In this document: one piece after another, positions 16,024 to 25,414 of the stretch
Layout: every line of letters starts with the position of its first letter
Position numbering within the stretch: the first letter of the stretch is position 1
DNA from: a candidate division WOR-3 bacterium
GTDB lineage: Bacteria; Hydrothermota; Tepidihabitantia; Tepidihabitantales; CAIPLT01
DNA length: 56,809 nt
Reading direction: 5' to 3'
Assembly: GCA_026418155.1 (NCBI GenBank)
Contig: JAOABV010000007.1
Coordinates: 1 to 56,809 of the forward strand
Made by a program: the position numbers and the translations under genes
Notes under the pieces: model-generated
Told to the model about the DNA's origin: nothing
What the model saw: only the letters and a program-made list of their open reading frames with translations
Databases searched by the model: none

Positions 16024-17235
16024 ATGCAAGTTCTTGCTTTTATTTTGGCTGGGGGGCAAGGCGAAAGACTTTATCCTTTAACCAAGGATCGGGCTAAACC
16101 GGCGGTTCCCTTTGGTGGTATTTATCGCATTATCGATTTTACACTTTCTAACTGTCTTAATTCTCGGTTAAAACGAATCTTTGTGCTTACTCAGTATAAA
16201 TCATTTGCCTTAGAAAAGCATATTTATGCGGGCTGGGATGTGTTTGTACCTGAATTAGGCGAATTTATCCATTGTTTACCTCCACAGAAACGAATTGAAA
16301 GTGACTGGTATCTTGGCACTGCAGATGCAGTTTATCAGAATCTCTATTCTTTAAAAAATGCTCCCGCGGATTATGTTTTTATTCTATCTGGTGACCACAT
16401 TTATAAGATGGACTATCGCAAGATGTTGCGGTATCATCGCCGGCATAATGCGGATATGACTATTGCGCTTTATGAGGTTCCAATTCAGGAAGCCCATCGT
16501 TTTGGTGTCTTAGAAATCGATAAAAATTATCGGATTATTGGCTTTCAAGAAAAACCCAAAGACCCAAAACCAATGCCGGATAAACCAGATAAGGCATTGA
16601 TTTCAATGGGAGTTTATCTTTTCAATACACCAGCATTAGTTTCAACACTAATGGTCGATGCTGAAGATGCTAAATCGACTCATGATTTCGGACGCGATAT
16701 AATTCCGAAAATGATTAAAGGTTATAAAGTATTCGGTTATCCATTTGTTGACGAGAACCGAAGTTGGATAAAATATTGGCGGGATGTTGGAACGATTGAT
16801 GATTATTATTCCGCCCATATGGATTTAGTTTCAGTTGAACCAATCTTTAATCTTTATGACAAACGTTGGCCGATTAGAACTGCACAATACACCTATCCAC
16901 CAGCAAAGACTGTTTTTGATGATACCAAATCTGGCCGCGTTGGTCTTGCAATAAACAGTTTAGTCTCAAACGGCGCAATTATTAGTGGCGGTCGAGTGGA
17001 GCGCTCCGTAATCTCGCCTTTAGTCAAGGTAAACTCTTTTGCCGAGGTCACAGAATCAATTTTAATGGAAGGTGTTCAAGTTGGCAGATACGCCAAAATT
17101 CGGCGAGCGATTATTGACAAACGCGTAAAAATACCTGAACGCATGACCATTGGCTATAATCTTGAGGAAGACCGAAAAAGATTTTTCGTTACTGAATCAG
17201 GTATCGTCGTAATTCCTAAAGAAAAGCAAATATAA
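16024..17235 (+). CDS. glgC: Glucose-1-phosphate adenylyltransferase (ADP-glucose pyrophosphorylase)
   Basis: Makes ADP-glucose from glucose-1-phosphate and ATP for glycogen synthesis. The 403-aa protein begins 'LAGGQGERLYPLTKDRAKPAVPFGG', with the nucleotide-binding Gly-rich loop and the GlgC-specific PAVPFGG. It continues with 'GTADAVYQN', 'ILSGDHIYKMDY', 'EKPKDPKPMP', 'MGVYLF' and 'DFGRDIIPKMI'. The C-terminal third is a left-handed beta-helix with hexapeptide-like repeats (GAIISGGRVERSVISPLVKV) and the usual 'RAIIDKRVKIPE'. No other glycogen gene is in the window. A decayed copy of its last ~25 codons lies directly downstream. No Shine-Dalgarno; TAAAAT ends 6 nt before the ATG. Confidence 0.95.
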   Translation: MQVLAFILAGGQGERLYPLTKDRAKPAVPFGGIYRIIDFTLSNCLNSRLKRIFVLTQYKSFALEKHIYAGWDVFVPELGEFIHCLPPQKRIESDWYLGTADAVYQNLYSLKNAPADYVFILSGDHIYKMDYRKMLRYHRRHNADMTIALYEVPIQEAHRFGVLEIDKNYRIIGFQEKPKDPKPMPDKPDKALISMGVYLFNTPALVSTLMVDAEDAKSTHDFGRDIIPKMIKGYKVFGYPFVDENRSWIKYWRDVGTIDDYYSAHMDLVSVEPIFNLYDKRWPIRTAQYTYPPAKTVFDDTKSGRVGLAINSLVSNGAIISGGRVERSVISPLVKVNSFAEVTESILMEGVQVGRYAKIRRAIIDKRVKIPERMTIGYNLEEDRKRFFVTESGIVVIPKEKQI

Positions 17236-17237
17236 TA

Positions 17238-17312
17238 ATGATTATTGACATAATCTTAGAGATAACCGGAAAAGATTTTTTGTCACTGAATCAAGAATAG
17301 TAATAATACCTA
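17238..17312 (+). pseudogene. Remnant duplicate of the glgC 3' end
   Basis: This stretch aligns base for base, apart from one single-base gap, with 17143-17219 inside glgC. By eye roughly three quarters of positions match. Translated in the matching frame it gives N-L-R-D-N-R-K-R-F-F-V-T-E-S-R-I-V-I-I-P, against N-L-E-E-D-R-K-R-F-F-V-T-E-S-G-I-V-V-I-P at the glgC C-terminus. It is best read as the leftover of a second glgC or of a partial tandem duplication. It has no start or promoter of its own. Confidence 0.8.
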
Positions 17313-17348
17313 ATATGATAAGTGCCTAATTATAAATGCTAATGACTA

Positions 17349-18932
17349 ATGGCTAACACAGTTCAACCTTACATTTCCCAACTTCTTAACCCACAATTTT
17401 GGGGAAGTGATGTTAAAGAAGTCCGATTGATTCAAACCCATACCTCATGGGTGTTTCTCACCGGTAAATACGCCTACAAAATAAAAAAACCGGTCTTTTT
17501 TGGCTTCTTAGATTATACCAGCATATCCGCACGTGAATATTTCTGCAATGAAGAATTCCGCATCAATCAAAAATTATCGCCCGAGATTTATTATGGCATA
17601 ATTCCAATTTATCGAAAAGGCAATCTAATCACAATAACTTCAGATAACGACCCTTCTTATGAAATTATTGATTATGCTATTAAAATGGCCGAATTGCCTC
17701 AAGAAGCGATTATGACTTATCGTTTGCAAAACAATCAAGTCACCTATTCAACCATTGCTAAAATTGCCGAAACAATTGCTCGATTTCACAACGAAACAGA
17801 AACCCAAGAATCGATTCGTAAATTTGGTAGTTTAGAAATTATCAAGTATAATTGGGATGAGAATTTTGCTCAGACTGAAGAATTTCGAAACATCACAATT
17901 AGTAAAAAGATATTCTCAAGAATTCAGCAATCTGTAGAGAAGTTTATGACGGAAAATCAGAAGTTATTCAACCGACGGCTCGAAGATAATAAAATCAAAC
18001 AATGTCATGGTGATTTACATTCTCGAAATATCTTTGTCACCAATAAGGTTTATATTTTTGATTGTTTGGAATTCAACCCTCGTTTTGCCTGTTCGGATGT
18101 TGCTTCCGAAGTAGCATTTTTTGTTATGGACTTAGAATTCTATAACCATAAGGAATTAGCCGACTTCTTTATCGCTCGATACTTACATTATACGAAAGAT
18201 TGGGAAATGCTGAAACTTTTAGATTTTTATAAATGTTATCGGGCTTATGTGCGTGGCAAAGTAACAAGTTTTAATCTCAAGGATCCGGGTATTTCTAATC
18301 AAGATAAAAAACAAGCCCAGACAACTGCTCAATCTTATTTTGAATTAGCCTTCACATATGCTCAAAATCTTTTTACCAAACCAAAATTAATTATGATAAT
18401 GGGACTTCCTGGTGTCGGTAAAACCTATTTAGCACAACATCTATCTAAGGAGATTCAAGCCTATCACTTATGCACGGATATAATTCGCAAAGAAATAACT
18501 AACACGCCCATTGAAGTGCATCGTTTTGAAGGTTATGGCAAAGGAATTTATACCTTTGAAGTTTCTAAACAGACTTATGAAGAAATGTATCACCGCACGG
18601 TTAATTACCTTAAGCAAAACAGAACTTGTATTGTCGATGCGACCTTCTCTTTGCAAAAATCAAGAGATGAAGTAAAAGCAATTGCGAAAAAGACAAAAGT
18701 CCCTTTAATTACAATTAATGCAGTATGTCCGGAACCAATAGTAATGGCACGAATGAAGAAACGGGAAAATGAATTTTCTTTATCTGATGCTACCCCAGAA
18801 ATCTACTACAAAATCAAAGAAAATTTTAATAAGATAAAATCTCGGAAAAATTATTTAGAAATTGATACATCAAAATCACTAACCCGAAATATTCAAAAAA
18901 TAAAAAAACTACTTAAAAAACTCAGTAGTTAA
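17349..18932 (+). CDS. Bifunctional aminoglycoside-phosphotransferase-like / P-loop kinase protein
   Basis: A 527-aa fusion. The N-terminal ~340 residues are of the COG2187 type related to aminoglycoside phosphotransferases: 'VRLIQTHTSWVFLTGKYAYKIKKPV' (nucleotide-binding lysines), catalytic loop 'QCHGDLHSRNIFV' and metal-binding 'IFDCLEFNPRF'. The C-terminal part is an AAA_33-like P-loop kinase with Walker A GLPGVGKT near residue 355 and 'CIVDATFSLQKSRDEV'. This two-domain arrangement is widespread in bacteria but its substrate is not established; calling it antibiotic resistance would be unjustified. It starts 113 nt after glgC, across the remnant duplicate, and is followed 35 nt later by lpxH on the same strand. 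Confidence 0.85.
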   Translation: MANTVQPYISQLLNPQFWGSDVKEVRLIQTHTSWVFLTGKYAYKIKKPVFFGFLDYTSISAREYFCNEEFRINQKLSPEIYYGIIPIYRKGNLITITSDNDPSYEIIDYAIKMAELPQEAIMTYRLQNNQVTYSTIAKIAETIARFHNETETQESIRKFGSLEIIKYNWDENFAQTEEFRNITISKKIFSRIQQSVEKFMTENQKLFNRRLEDNKIKQCHGDLHSRNIFVTNKVYIFDCLEFNPRFACSDVASEVAFFVMDLEFYNHKELADFFIARYLHYTKDWEMLKLLDFYKCYRAYVRGKVTSFNLKDPGISNQDKKQAQTTAQSYFELAFTYAQNLFTKPKLIMIMGLPGVGKTYLAQHLSKEIQAYHLCTDIIRKEITNTPIEVHRFEGYGKGIYTFEVSKQTYEEMYHRTVNYLKQNRTCIVDATFSLQKSRDEVKAIAKKTKVPLITINAVCPEPIVMARMKKRENEFSLSDATPEIYYKIKENFNKIKSRKNYLEIDTSKSLTRNIQKIKKLLKKLSS

Positions 18933-18967
18933 CGAATCGCCATTAACAGAGAACGGTTAGTCCAAAT

Positions 18968-19705
18968 ATGTATCCCAACCAATACTATTTTATAAGCGAT
19001 GTTCATTTAGGTATACCCAATCGAATACATAAAAATAAACTGTTAAATTTTTTCAAACGGCTTAAAGCCCAAACAACAGACCAACAATCCAAAATTCATC
19101 TGTTTATTTTAGGCGACTTGTTTGAATTTTGGGCAGTCTTGGCTTTAACTACACATAAAAAAATAATCGAAAACAACATCATCCTAAAAGAACTTCGGCA
19201 ACTAAAAGCAGTCGGTATAAAAATATATTTTTTGCCTGGAAACCATGATTACCACTTAAAAGAGACTTTTCAGCAAAAGTTTGAATTTACGGTTCTTGAT
19301 AAGTTCAATCCAATATCACTCAATAACAAACAGGTCTATCTCGGGCATGGCGAAGAAATTAACTCGTCCGGTTTTTCTTCTATGACCTTAAAAATTTATC
19401 GTTCTCAAATACCTCTATTATTATTCTCTTTAATCGGTCTGGAATTAGCCTTTATTTTTAGTAAAATTCTTTCTAATTTTAGCAGCCGGTTAAGATTTCA
19501 GACGGGTTTAGATAATAAGTTTCTAAAATTTGCTCAAAAGAAAATATCCCAAGAGAATTATGATATCGTAATTTTGTCGCACACGCATAAGCCCAGATTA
19601 GAAAAAATAGGTCAAGGATATTATCTAAACACCGGTGATTGGATTAATAATTTCAGTTATGGCATCTTAAATCAAAACAAACTATCCCTGGAGAGATTTA
19701 GTTAG
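18968..19705 (+). CDS. lpxH: UDP-2,3-diacylglucosamine diphosphatase-like metallophosphoesterase (LpxH)
   Basis: A 245-aa calcineurin-like phosphoesterase. Metal ligands appear in order: SDVHLG (10-15), LGDLFEFW (48-55), GNHD (91-94), LGHGEEIN (~124-131) and SHTHKP (~205-210), followed by NTGDWINNFSYG. The GDLFEFW and GDW signatures place it with LpxH, which releases UMP from UDP-diacylglucosamine to give lipid X in lipid A synthesis. A hydrophobic stretch (IPLLLFSLIGLELAFIF) sits in the cap region and could help membrane association. If correct, the organism has an LPS-type outer membrane, in line with T9SS proteins in the window. Other lpx genes are not here, and related UDP-specific phosphoesterases are an alternative. 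Confidence 0.8.
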   Translation: MYPNQYYFISDVHLGIPNRIHKNKLLNFFKRLKAQTTDQQSKIHLFILGDLFEFWAVLALTTHKKIIENNIILKELRQLKAVGIKIYFLPGNHDYHLKETFQQKFEFTVLDKFNPISLNNKQVYLGHGEEINSSGFSSMTLKIYRSQIPLLLFSLIGLELAFIFSKILSNFSSRLRFQTGLDNKFLKFAQKKISQENYDIVILSHTHKPRLEKIGQGYYLNTGDWINNFSYGILNQNKLSLERFS

Positions 19706-20068
19706 CGCAAACACAACTTGCATTGGGTTACGAAAAGTAAAAATCTCATGGAAAATTCTGCATCCAACAGAAATTCTATTCTGAATCTATTCAATGTCAT
19801 TATGAAAGTACGAATTGTTTAAATTTATCAAATAATCTTCACTCAAATGATTTTACTCATTAACACAATTTTTCCCAGATGTCATTCTAAATTTAATTCA
19901 GCATCTCTGAAGTGATTTCAGGGTAAATCCTTGATTTCGTATGTCTATTTTAAATACGAAGCAGAGGCGAAATAGAGCGAAGTCAATTTATTTCACAAAT
20001 CTTTAAATATTTGCTGAGATTAATAAGGATTACAAAAGAGAACCGTTCCGTTTATCCGATTATATGCC
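19706..20068. other. Non-coding DNA downstream of lpxH
   Basis: No open frame of note. It includes a short hairpin CTGAA-GTGAT-TTCAG near 19909 and a CGA motif repeated at about 10-11 bp spacing (19957, 19968, 19978), like other helically phased intergenic motifs in this window. Confidence 0.4.
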
Positions 20069-20961
20069 TTATTTAATGTTTGCCAAAATCTTATCAACTT
20101 TCTCTCTCCATGGCCGCCAGTCACCTGCGTAAATCTTTTCAAAATGTAATACATATTCTTTTATATTTTCTTCTTGATTTTTTAATAATTTTTTTAGAAG
20201 TTTTTCAGTCCCCGCTATCTGACTCCCCAAATACCACGCTCCTTGATTAAACTTTAAGGGATTTATTTTGTTATCAACACATATTTTGCAAATGTCATAA
20301 ATGAACTTGACATCATCATCGACATCTTGCTTTCTATGTTTAGGAAACCCTAATTTTTTATAAAACCCTTGTGGAGGATTTTCTTCGCTTAATTCTAATA
20401 TTTTTGCGAAGGCTCGAACCTACATATCAATTGGTTGTAGAAAACATAATTGTTCTAAATTCCATTCCGATATATCAATATTACTGAAGTCCACAATGTC
20501 TCGTAAGAAAAATGCCGCTATTTTAGAACTAACACCGGTAATACCCATTAACATATTATATTCTTCAGAAACACGTCCTGCCAATAGTGATTGATAAATT
20601 GCCTTGAAATTAAAAACTTCATCTGCGGATTTTCTATATTTGTTTTTTTGAGTATCGCGGATTTAATTTTTTATTTGATTGCAGGCGAATTTTTTGGGGT
20701 GGAAGGCATAAGTGATTCGAATCTATTTTAGATTTCTTCTTTGTACTCGTTTAATTCAGGTGAAAATTCTTATATACAGTGTGCGGCCAAAACAAAAAAA
20801 ACGACTTGGACACATTAGCCCTCCCACCATATGCATATTTAAAAAACAATTTCAATGCTTCTTTTTCAACCTCAATTATATTAGATAGGCTTATTTTCGG
20901 TGTAAAACAAAATTGGAACATTTTCTAATAGTTTCATTTTATTAATAATTTCGTCGGTCAT
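20069..20961 (-). pseudogene. Decayed HhH-superfamily (DNA glycosylase-like) gene
   Basis: A minus-strand gene wreck. It keeps a strong ribosome site (AAAGGAG, 5 nt before ATG 20959-20961) and starts MTDEIINKMKLLENVP. It then needs at least two frameshifts (about 20880-20900 and 20750-20780) and crosses in-frame stops, including 20663-20665 and a TAG at 20420-20422. The last ~197 codons (20662-20069) read well apart from that TAG. They contain 'GVSSKIAAFFLRDIVDF' and 'LQPIDM.VRAFAKIL', which resemble the helix-hairpin-helix (GxxxKxAxxxLRD) and catalytic-Asp region (P-x-D-xx-VRR) of HhH-GPD/Ogg-like glycosylases. It ends 'GDWRPWREKVDKILANI'. The family call is by motif only; that it is a broken gene is well supported. 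Confidence 0.7.
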
Positions 20962-21617
20962 AATTTCTCCTTTTTTCCTTGAGTACTTATATTTGCTATT
21001 ATCTTTTTCTATTTTTTCGATTCCACTATCATCTGCTCAATCAATCTAATCTGTAGTTTTATACAATAAATTTATGGTGCGGCGCCAAGACCTGTTTCAC
21101 ATATCCATTATAATTAAATCTCATAAACTGTATAGTATCTCTTGGACACATTGCATTATCCATTTTTATCAAAAGTCAATATTTGATAAAAATCGCTTTT
21201 TATCCTTAATCGAATTCAGAACTTAAAGGATTTTCCATATAAAGTTTCTGATGTTCTAATTAAATTTCCAACAGATTTTCTGGCTGGTTTTTTTATACAT
21301 AATCTATCCAAGTTTTTCCAATGATAATTGATATAAAATGTAAAAGGGTTTTTAATAGTGGTCAATACAGTTCTAAAGGTTATCTATTTAATATAGATGC
21401 TTGAAGAAATTCAATGAAACGAACTCGGCTAACTGATATGCGACCCTTATATCCGCATATAAGATAATACACCGCAAAACCAGTGCCTAATTGTAGTTAG
21501 AATAAACCAGGCAAAGACCTAAGAGGGGGTTAGCCCCGGGCTAGCCCCTATTTACTTCAACTTCTTAACAAATTTTGTATTAATACTATGAGATTTATAA
21601 GGTTAGACTAATTATGT
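20962..21617. other. Decayed intergenic DNA downstream of the V-ATPase B gene
   Basis: AT-rich stretch with no sustained frame. Minus-strand fragments such as 'KKPARKSVGNLIRTSETLYG' around 21235-21300 look like gene debris but cannot be assigned. The usual V-ATPase D subunit gene, expected after B, is absent. A GC-rich palindrome lies at 21526-21548. Confidence 0.4.
21526..21548. repeat. GC-rich palindrome flanked by CCTATTTAC
   Basis: GGGGTTAGCCC (21526-21536) and GGGCTAGCCCC (21538-21548) pair with one G-T wobble, leaving a single central C. CCTATTTAC (21547-21555) overlaps the right edge. The same arrangement occurs at 56301-56331. It lies about 70 bp past the stop of the V-ATPase B gene on the minus strand but has no U-run, so it is not an ordinary intrinsic terminator for that operon. 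Confidence 0.6.
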
Positions 21618-23003
21618 CTATTCGGTAGTAAAGTACTTGTCTAAAAATACTTCTCGGATTCTTTTCAGTTCTGACCGAGGAAAAACTCTTAGTAGTTTCC
21701 AACCTAAATCCAAGGTTTGTTCAATGGTTCGGTCTTCGTATTCTCCTTGAGAAACATATTCTTTTTCAAAGGTTTGGGCAAATTCTAAATAGATTTTATC
21801 CATTTCTGATAATGCGGCTTCACCTAAGATTACTTTGAGTTCTTCGGCTTCTTTACCTCGAGCATAAGCGGCAAATAGTTGATTGAACAAATCAGGATGG
21901 TCTTCGCGTGTTTTTCCTTTACCAATGCCACGGTCTTTAAGTCGAGATAATGAAGGCAGAACATCAATTGGTGGCGAAATTCCTTTTTTGTGTAAAGAAC
22001 GCGAAAGAATAATCTGGCCTTCGGTAATATAACCAGTTAAGTCAGGTATGGGATGGGTCTTATCATCTTCAGGCATTGTTAAAACCGGCATCATTGTAAT
22101 TGAGCCGGGTTTGCCTTTTATTCTTCCGCAGCGCTCATAGATTGTGGCTAAATCAGTATAAAGATAACCGGGATAACCTCTTCGACCTGGAACTTCTTTT
22201 CGAGCAGTTGAAATTTCCCGTAGTGCTTCGCAATAATTAGTTAAATCAGAAAGAATCACTAAGACATGCATATTACACTTGAATGCCAAATATTCTGCAG
22301 CGGTAAGCGCACATCGGGGAGTAGCAATGCGCTCAATTGCTGGTTCATTTGCTAAATTTAAGAAAAAGACCGTTCGGGCTAATGCGCCGGAATTACTCAA
22401 ATCCTCAATAAAATATTGGGCTTCTTCGAAAGTAATTCCCATTGCTCCAAAAACAATCGCAAAATCACTGTTTTCTTTAGTCGTATCTGAAGTCAAAACT
22501 TTTGCTTGTCGGATAATTTGGGCGACTAATCGGTTGTGAGGTAATCCTGACCCAGAGAAAATTGGTAGTTTCTGACCCCGTACCAAGGTGTTCAATCCAT
22601 CGATTGCGGAAATGCCAGTTTGAATAAATTCATTCGGATATTCTCGGGCATAAGGATTAATCGGCGAACCAGTAATATCCTGCCAATGCTCAGGAATAAT
22701 TTCAGGACCGCCATCGCGAGGTTTACCTAATCCAGAAAATATCCGTCCTAAGATATTGAGGCTGAGTCCTAAACTAATACCTTTGCCCAAAAATCTAATT
22801 TTCGTCTTTTCAACATCAACTCCCGTAGTTCCTTCAAAAACTTGAATCAGGGCTTTATCTTCAAAAACTTCTAATACCTGACCATTACGAACTGTGTTAT
22901 CTTCTAAAACAATCTCCACTAATTCCAAATATTTTACATTAGCCGTATTTTCTACTAAAACCAAAGGACCGGAAATCTGTTTAATTGTTCGATACTCTAA
23001 CAT
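21618..23003 (-). CDS. ntpB: V-type ATP synthase/ATPase subunit B
   Basis: The non-catalytic nucleotide-binding subunit that alternates with A in the V1 head. It is 461 aa, normal for the family. It shows '[22 protein letters not shown]' at the N-terminus, '[28 protein letters not shown]', a degenerate P-loop [10 protein letters not shown] (148-157) as expected for B, and '[23 protein letters not shown]', diagnostic for V/A-type B subunits. It begins 17 nt after the A subunit stop. No D subunit follows. V-type enzymes in bacteria may pump H+ or Na+; the ion-binding c-ring and I subunits that would tell are not in this window. Confidence 0.96.
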   Translation of the reverse strand: MLEYRTIKQISGPLVLVENTANVKYLELVEIVLEDNTVRNGQVLEVFEDKALIQVFEGTTGVDVEKTKIRFLGKGISLGLSLNILGRIFSGLGKPRDGGPEIIPEHWQDITGSPINPYAREYPNEFIQTGISAIDGLNTLVRGQKLPIFSGSGLPHNRLVAQIIRQAKVLTSDTTKENSDFAIVFGAMGITFEEAQYFIEDLSNSGALARTVFFLNLANEPAIERIATPRCALTAAEYLAFKCNMHVLVILSDLTNYCEALREISTARKEVPGRRGYPGYLYTDLATIYERCGRIKGKPGSITMMPVLTMPEDDKTHPIPDLTGYITEGQIILSRSLHKKGISPPIDVLPSLSRLKDRGIGKGKTREDHPDLFNQLFAAYARGKEAEELKVILGEAALSEMDKIYLEFAQTFEKEYVSQGEYEDRTIEQTLDLGWKLLRVFPRSELKRIREVFLDKYFTTE

Positions 23004-23020
23004 AATTCAGTCTCTGCTGT

Positions 23021-24772
23021 TTATTTTAACTCTTCATCAATATCTTGTTTTAGTTCTAATATTTTCTGAAGTTCGGTCTCTGGCGTAAATTTCATTCGAG
23101 CAATCTTTTCTCGAATTGGTAATTTCTCAATCTCATTAATTTTCTCTAATTGTTTTTCTTGAGGCGTCTTATCTAAAATATTACGGGCTTTTTCATAAAA
23201 ATAGAGAATAATTTTCAGCATGGCTGATTGTTTTTCAATTGATGTATAGGTATCAATATCTAAAAAAGCATTCTGGTGCAAGAAGTCTTCCCGAATTGAG
23301 CGGGCAATTTCCAGAATTAATCGGTCTTGAGGTGTTAAAGTGTCTTTGCCGACCAATCGGACAATCTCTTCTAATTCGGCTTCTCTTTCTAACAAGTAAA
23401 GTGCGTGTTCCACCTCTTTAGGAAAAACTGCACTCAAATTTTCTTCAAAATATTTTCGCAGACTCTCTGAATATAGTGAATAAGATGTTAACCAAGAGAT
23501 CGCTGGAAAATGCCGCTTAAAGGCTAATTTATCTTCAAGGCTCCAAAAGACTTTAACCACTCTTAAGGTTGCTTGAACCACTGGGTCAGACAAATCACCG
23601 CCTGGTGGTGAAACGGAACCGATTACAGACAATGCACCGTATCGACAATCTTGACCTAAGGTTTCGACTTTGCCGGCGCGTTCGTAGAATTCAGCAATTC
23701 TTGCTGGCAGATATGCTGGATAACCTTCTTCTCCAGGCATCTCTTCTAACCGTCCGGAAATTTCACGTAGCGCTTCTGCCCAGCGTGAAGTCGAATCCGC
23801 TTGTAAGGCGACGGAATATCCCATATCACGAAAATATTCGCCAATGGTAATTCCGGTATAGATTGATGCTTCTCGGGCAGCAACTGGCATATTTGAGGTA
23901 TTAGCAATTAAAACAGTTCGTTTCATCAACGGTTCCCCGGATTTGGGGTCTTTGAGTTCAGGAAATTCTAAAAGCACACTTGCCATTTCATTTCCTCGTT
24001 CTCCACAACCAATGAAAATAATGATTTGTGCATCAGCCCATTTAGCAAATTGATGCTGAATCACAGTTTTACCTGAGCCAAATGGTCCAGGGACACAGGC
24101 CGTGCCGCCTTTTCCAATCGGAAAGAATGCATCAATGATTCTTTGGCCAGTTAAAAGTGGTTCATCTGGCGGAAGTTTTCGTTTATAAGGTCTTGGCCGA
24201 CGCACCGGCCATTTTTGTAACATTGTTATTGGTTTAATACCATCTCTGGTCTTCACTTCAGCAACTGTTTCCTTAATGGTAAAATCTCCTTGTCTAATTG
24301 AAACTAATTCACCTTGAATGCCATATGGAATCATTATCTTATGTTTCACTAAGACAGTCTCTTCAACTTCACCAATTATGTCTCCAGCAACTACTTTCTC
24401 GCCAATTTTTTTAGTTGGAATAAAGTGCCATTTTTTATTAGTGTCCAGGGATGGCACTTCAATTCCCCGTGGCACAAAATCACCGTGTTCTTGATAAATA
24501 ATATCCAATGGCCTTTGAATTCCATCATAAATTGAACCGATTAGGCCGGGCCCAAGTTCAACCATTAAAGGGGTAAAGAGCGGTTCCACTGGTTCACCTG
24601 GTCCAATACCATCGGTCTCTTCGTAAACTTGGATTGATGCTAAATCACCTTTCAATTCAATAATTTCGCCGATCAATCGTTTATCCGAAACCCGGCAAAT
24701 ATCATACATTTTGCTTTGACTCATTCCTTTGGCCACGACTAAAGGACCAGCAACTTTAATTATTGTGCCCAT
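23021..24772 (-). CDS. ntpA: V-type ATP synthase/ATPase catalytic subunit A
   Basis: The 583-aa catalytic subunit that hydrolyses or makes ATP in the V1 head. It carries the Walker A motif GPFGSGKT (229-236), the A-subunit-specific insertion between residues ~115 and 200 ('[14 protein letters not shown]', '[33 protein letters not shown]'), '[13 protein letters not shown]' with the catalytic glutamate, and '[32 protein letters not shown]'. It lies between F (upstream, 102-nt gap) and B (17-nt gap), the usual C-F-A-B order. The ATG has no recognisable Shine-Dalgarno. Confidence 0.97.
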   Translation of the reverse strand: MGTIIKVAGPLVVAKGMSQSKMYDICRVSDKRLIGEIIELKGDLASIQVYEETDGIGPGEPVEPLFTPLMVELGPGLIGSIYDGIQRPLDIIYQEHGDFVPRGIEVPSLDTNKKWHFIPTKKIGEKVVAGDIIGEVEETVLVKHKIMIPYGIQGELVSIRQGDFTIKETVAEVKTRDGIKPITMLQKWPVRRPRPYKRKLPPDEPLLTGQRIIDAFFPIGKGGTACVPGPFGSGKTVIQHQFAKWADAQIIIFIGCGERGNEMASVLLEFPELKDPKSGEPLMKRTVLIANTSNMPVAAREASIYTGITIGEYFRDMGYSVALQADSTSRWAEALREISGRLEEMPGEEGYPAYLPARIAEFYERAGKVETLGQDCRYGALSVIGSVSPPGGDLSDPVVQATLRVVKVFWSLEDKLAFKRHFPAISWLTSYSLYSESLRKYFEENLSAVFPKEVEHALYLLEREAELEEIVRLVGKDTLTPQDRLILEIARSIREDFLHQNAFLDIDTYTSIEKQSAMLKIILYFYEKARNILDKTPQEKQLEKINEIEKLPIREKIARMKFTPETELQKILELKQDIDEELK

Positions 24773-24874
24773 AAATTAGAGTGATATAATACAGAGACGC
24801 AAAGACACAAAAAAGAGAGAGCGGTACGGAGTTTCTCTTGCAATCTCGTGTCTCATTAGCAGAAAACTTCTGTT

Positions 24875-25171
24875 TCATTTTTTTAACAAGTCAGTTCCTG
24901 TGGCTTTTTTGACAATTTCCCTAATGCGTTCTTCAGATACTTTTTCTTCAAGTGAAGGCAAAGCAACAAAACAAGGCAGAGGACTTTTACTAAATTGACT
25001 TATCAAATCTTTTAGCACTGGAAATATTTCTGGCGTAAAAAATATTACTTTATTTTCAATTAAAGCCTTTTCGACTGAGGCTCGGGCTGATTGTAAATCA
25101 CAAGGATAAATCTTAAAACCTAATGCCCGATACGGTAGAATTGTATCTTTATCTCCTATAATTGCTATCAT
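24875..25171 (-). CDS. ntpF: V-type ATP synthase subunit F
   Basis: A 98-aa central-stalk subunit. 'MIAIIGDKDTILPYRALGFKIYPC' and 'VIFFTPEIFPVLKDLISQF..PLPCFVALPS' follow the Rossmann-like F/G subunit pattern (IGDxDtvxgFxLaGi... vvxxtexia). Length is normal. It sits between the C subunit gene and the A subunit gene; naming differs between systems (NtpG in Enterococcus, AtpF in archaea). Just upstream lies a decayed duplicate of its own first ~14 codons, which lengthens the C-F gap to 243 nt. Confidence 0.88.
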   Translation of the reverse strand: MIAIIGDKDTILPYRALGFKIYPCDLQSARASVEKALIENKVIFFTPEIFPVLKDLISQFSKSPLPCFVALPSLEEKVSEERIREIVKKATGTDLLKK

Positions 25172-25186
25172 TTTCTTAATAATAGA

Positions 25187-25291
25187 CTAAAGTAACCAGA
25201 GAAATATCTTAAAATACCATTGCTGATATAGCAGAATTATATCTCTATGATATAGCAGAATTATATCTCTATCACCTAAAATTGCAATCAT
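25187..25291 (-). pseudogene. Remnant duplicate of the ntpF 5' end
   Basis: An ATG at 25289-25291 opens 34 codons ending in TAG. The first ones read MIAILGDRDIILLYH against MIAIIGDKDTILPYR of the intact gene 120 bp away, with about 35 of 43 bases identical by eye. A 24-bp segment (gatatagcagaattatatctctat) is then repeated in tandem, giving a second RDIILLY. The rest is unrelated. It is best explained as a partial tandem duplication that has decayed. Confidence 0.75.
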
Positions 25292-25414
25292 TTCTCTATA
25301 AGTATATCACATTGACGAACCATAGAGCGCACAGAGAAAAAGAAAATCTAAATTTATTTCTCTGATGTCTTGGTATCTTCGTCGTAAAATTAAATATAAC
25401 CAACTGCGAAATTT

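Noticed and set aside
17349-18932. Antibiotic-resistance aminoglycoside phosphotransferase
   Set aside because: It belongs to the common COG2187-plus-P-loop fusion of unknown substrate; resistance cannot be inferred.
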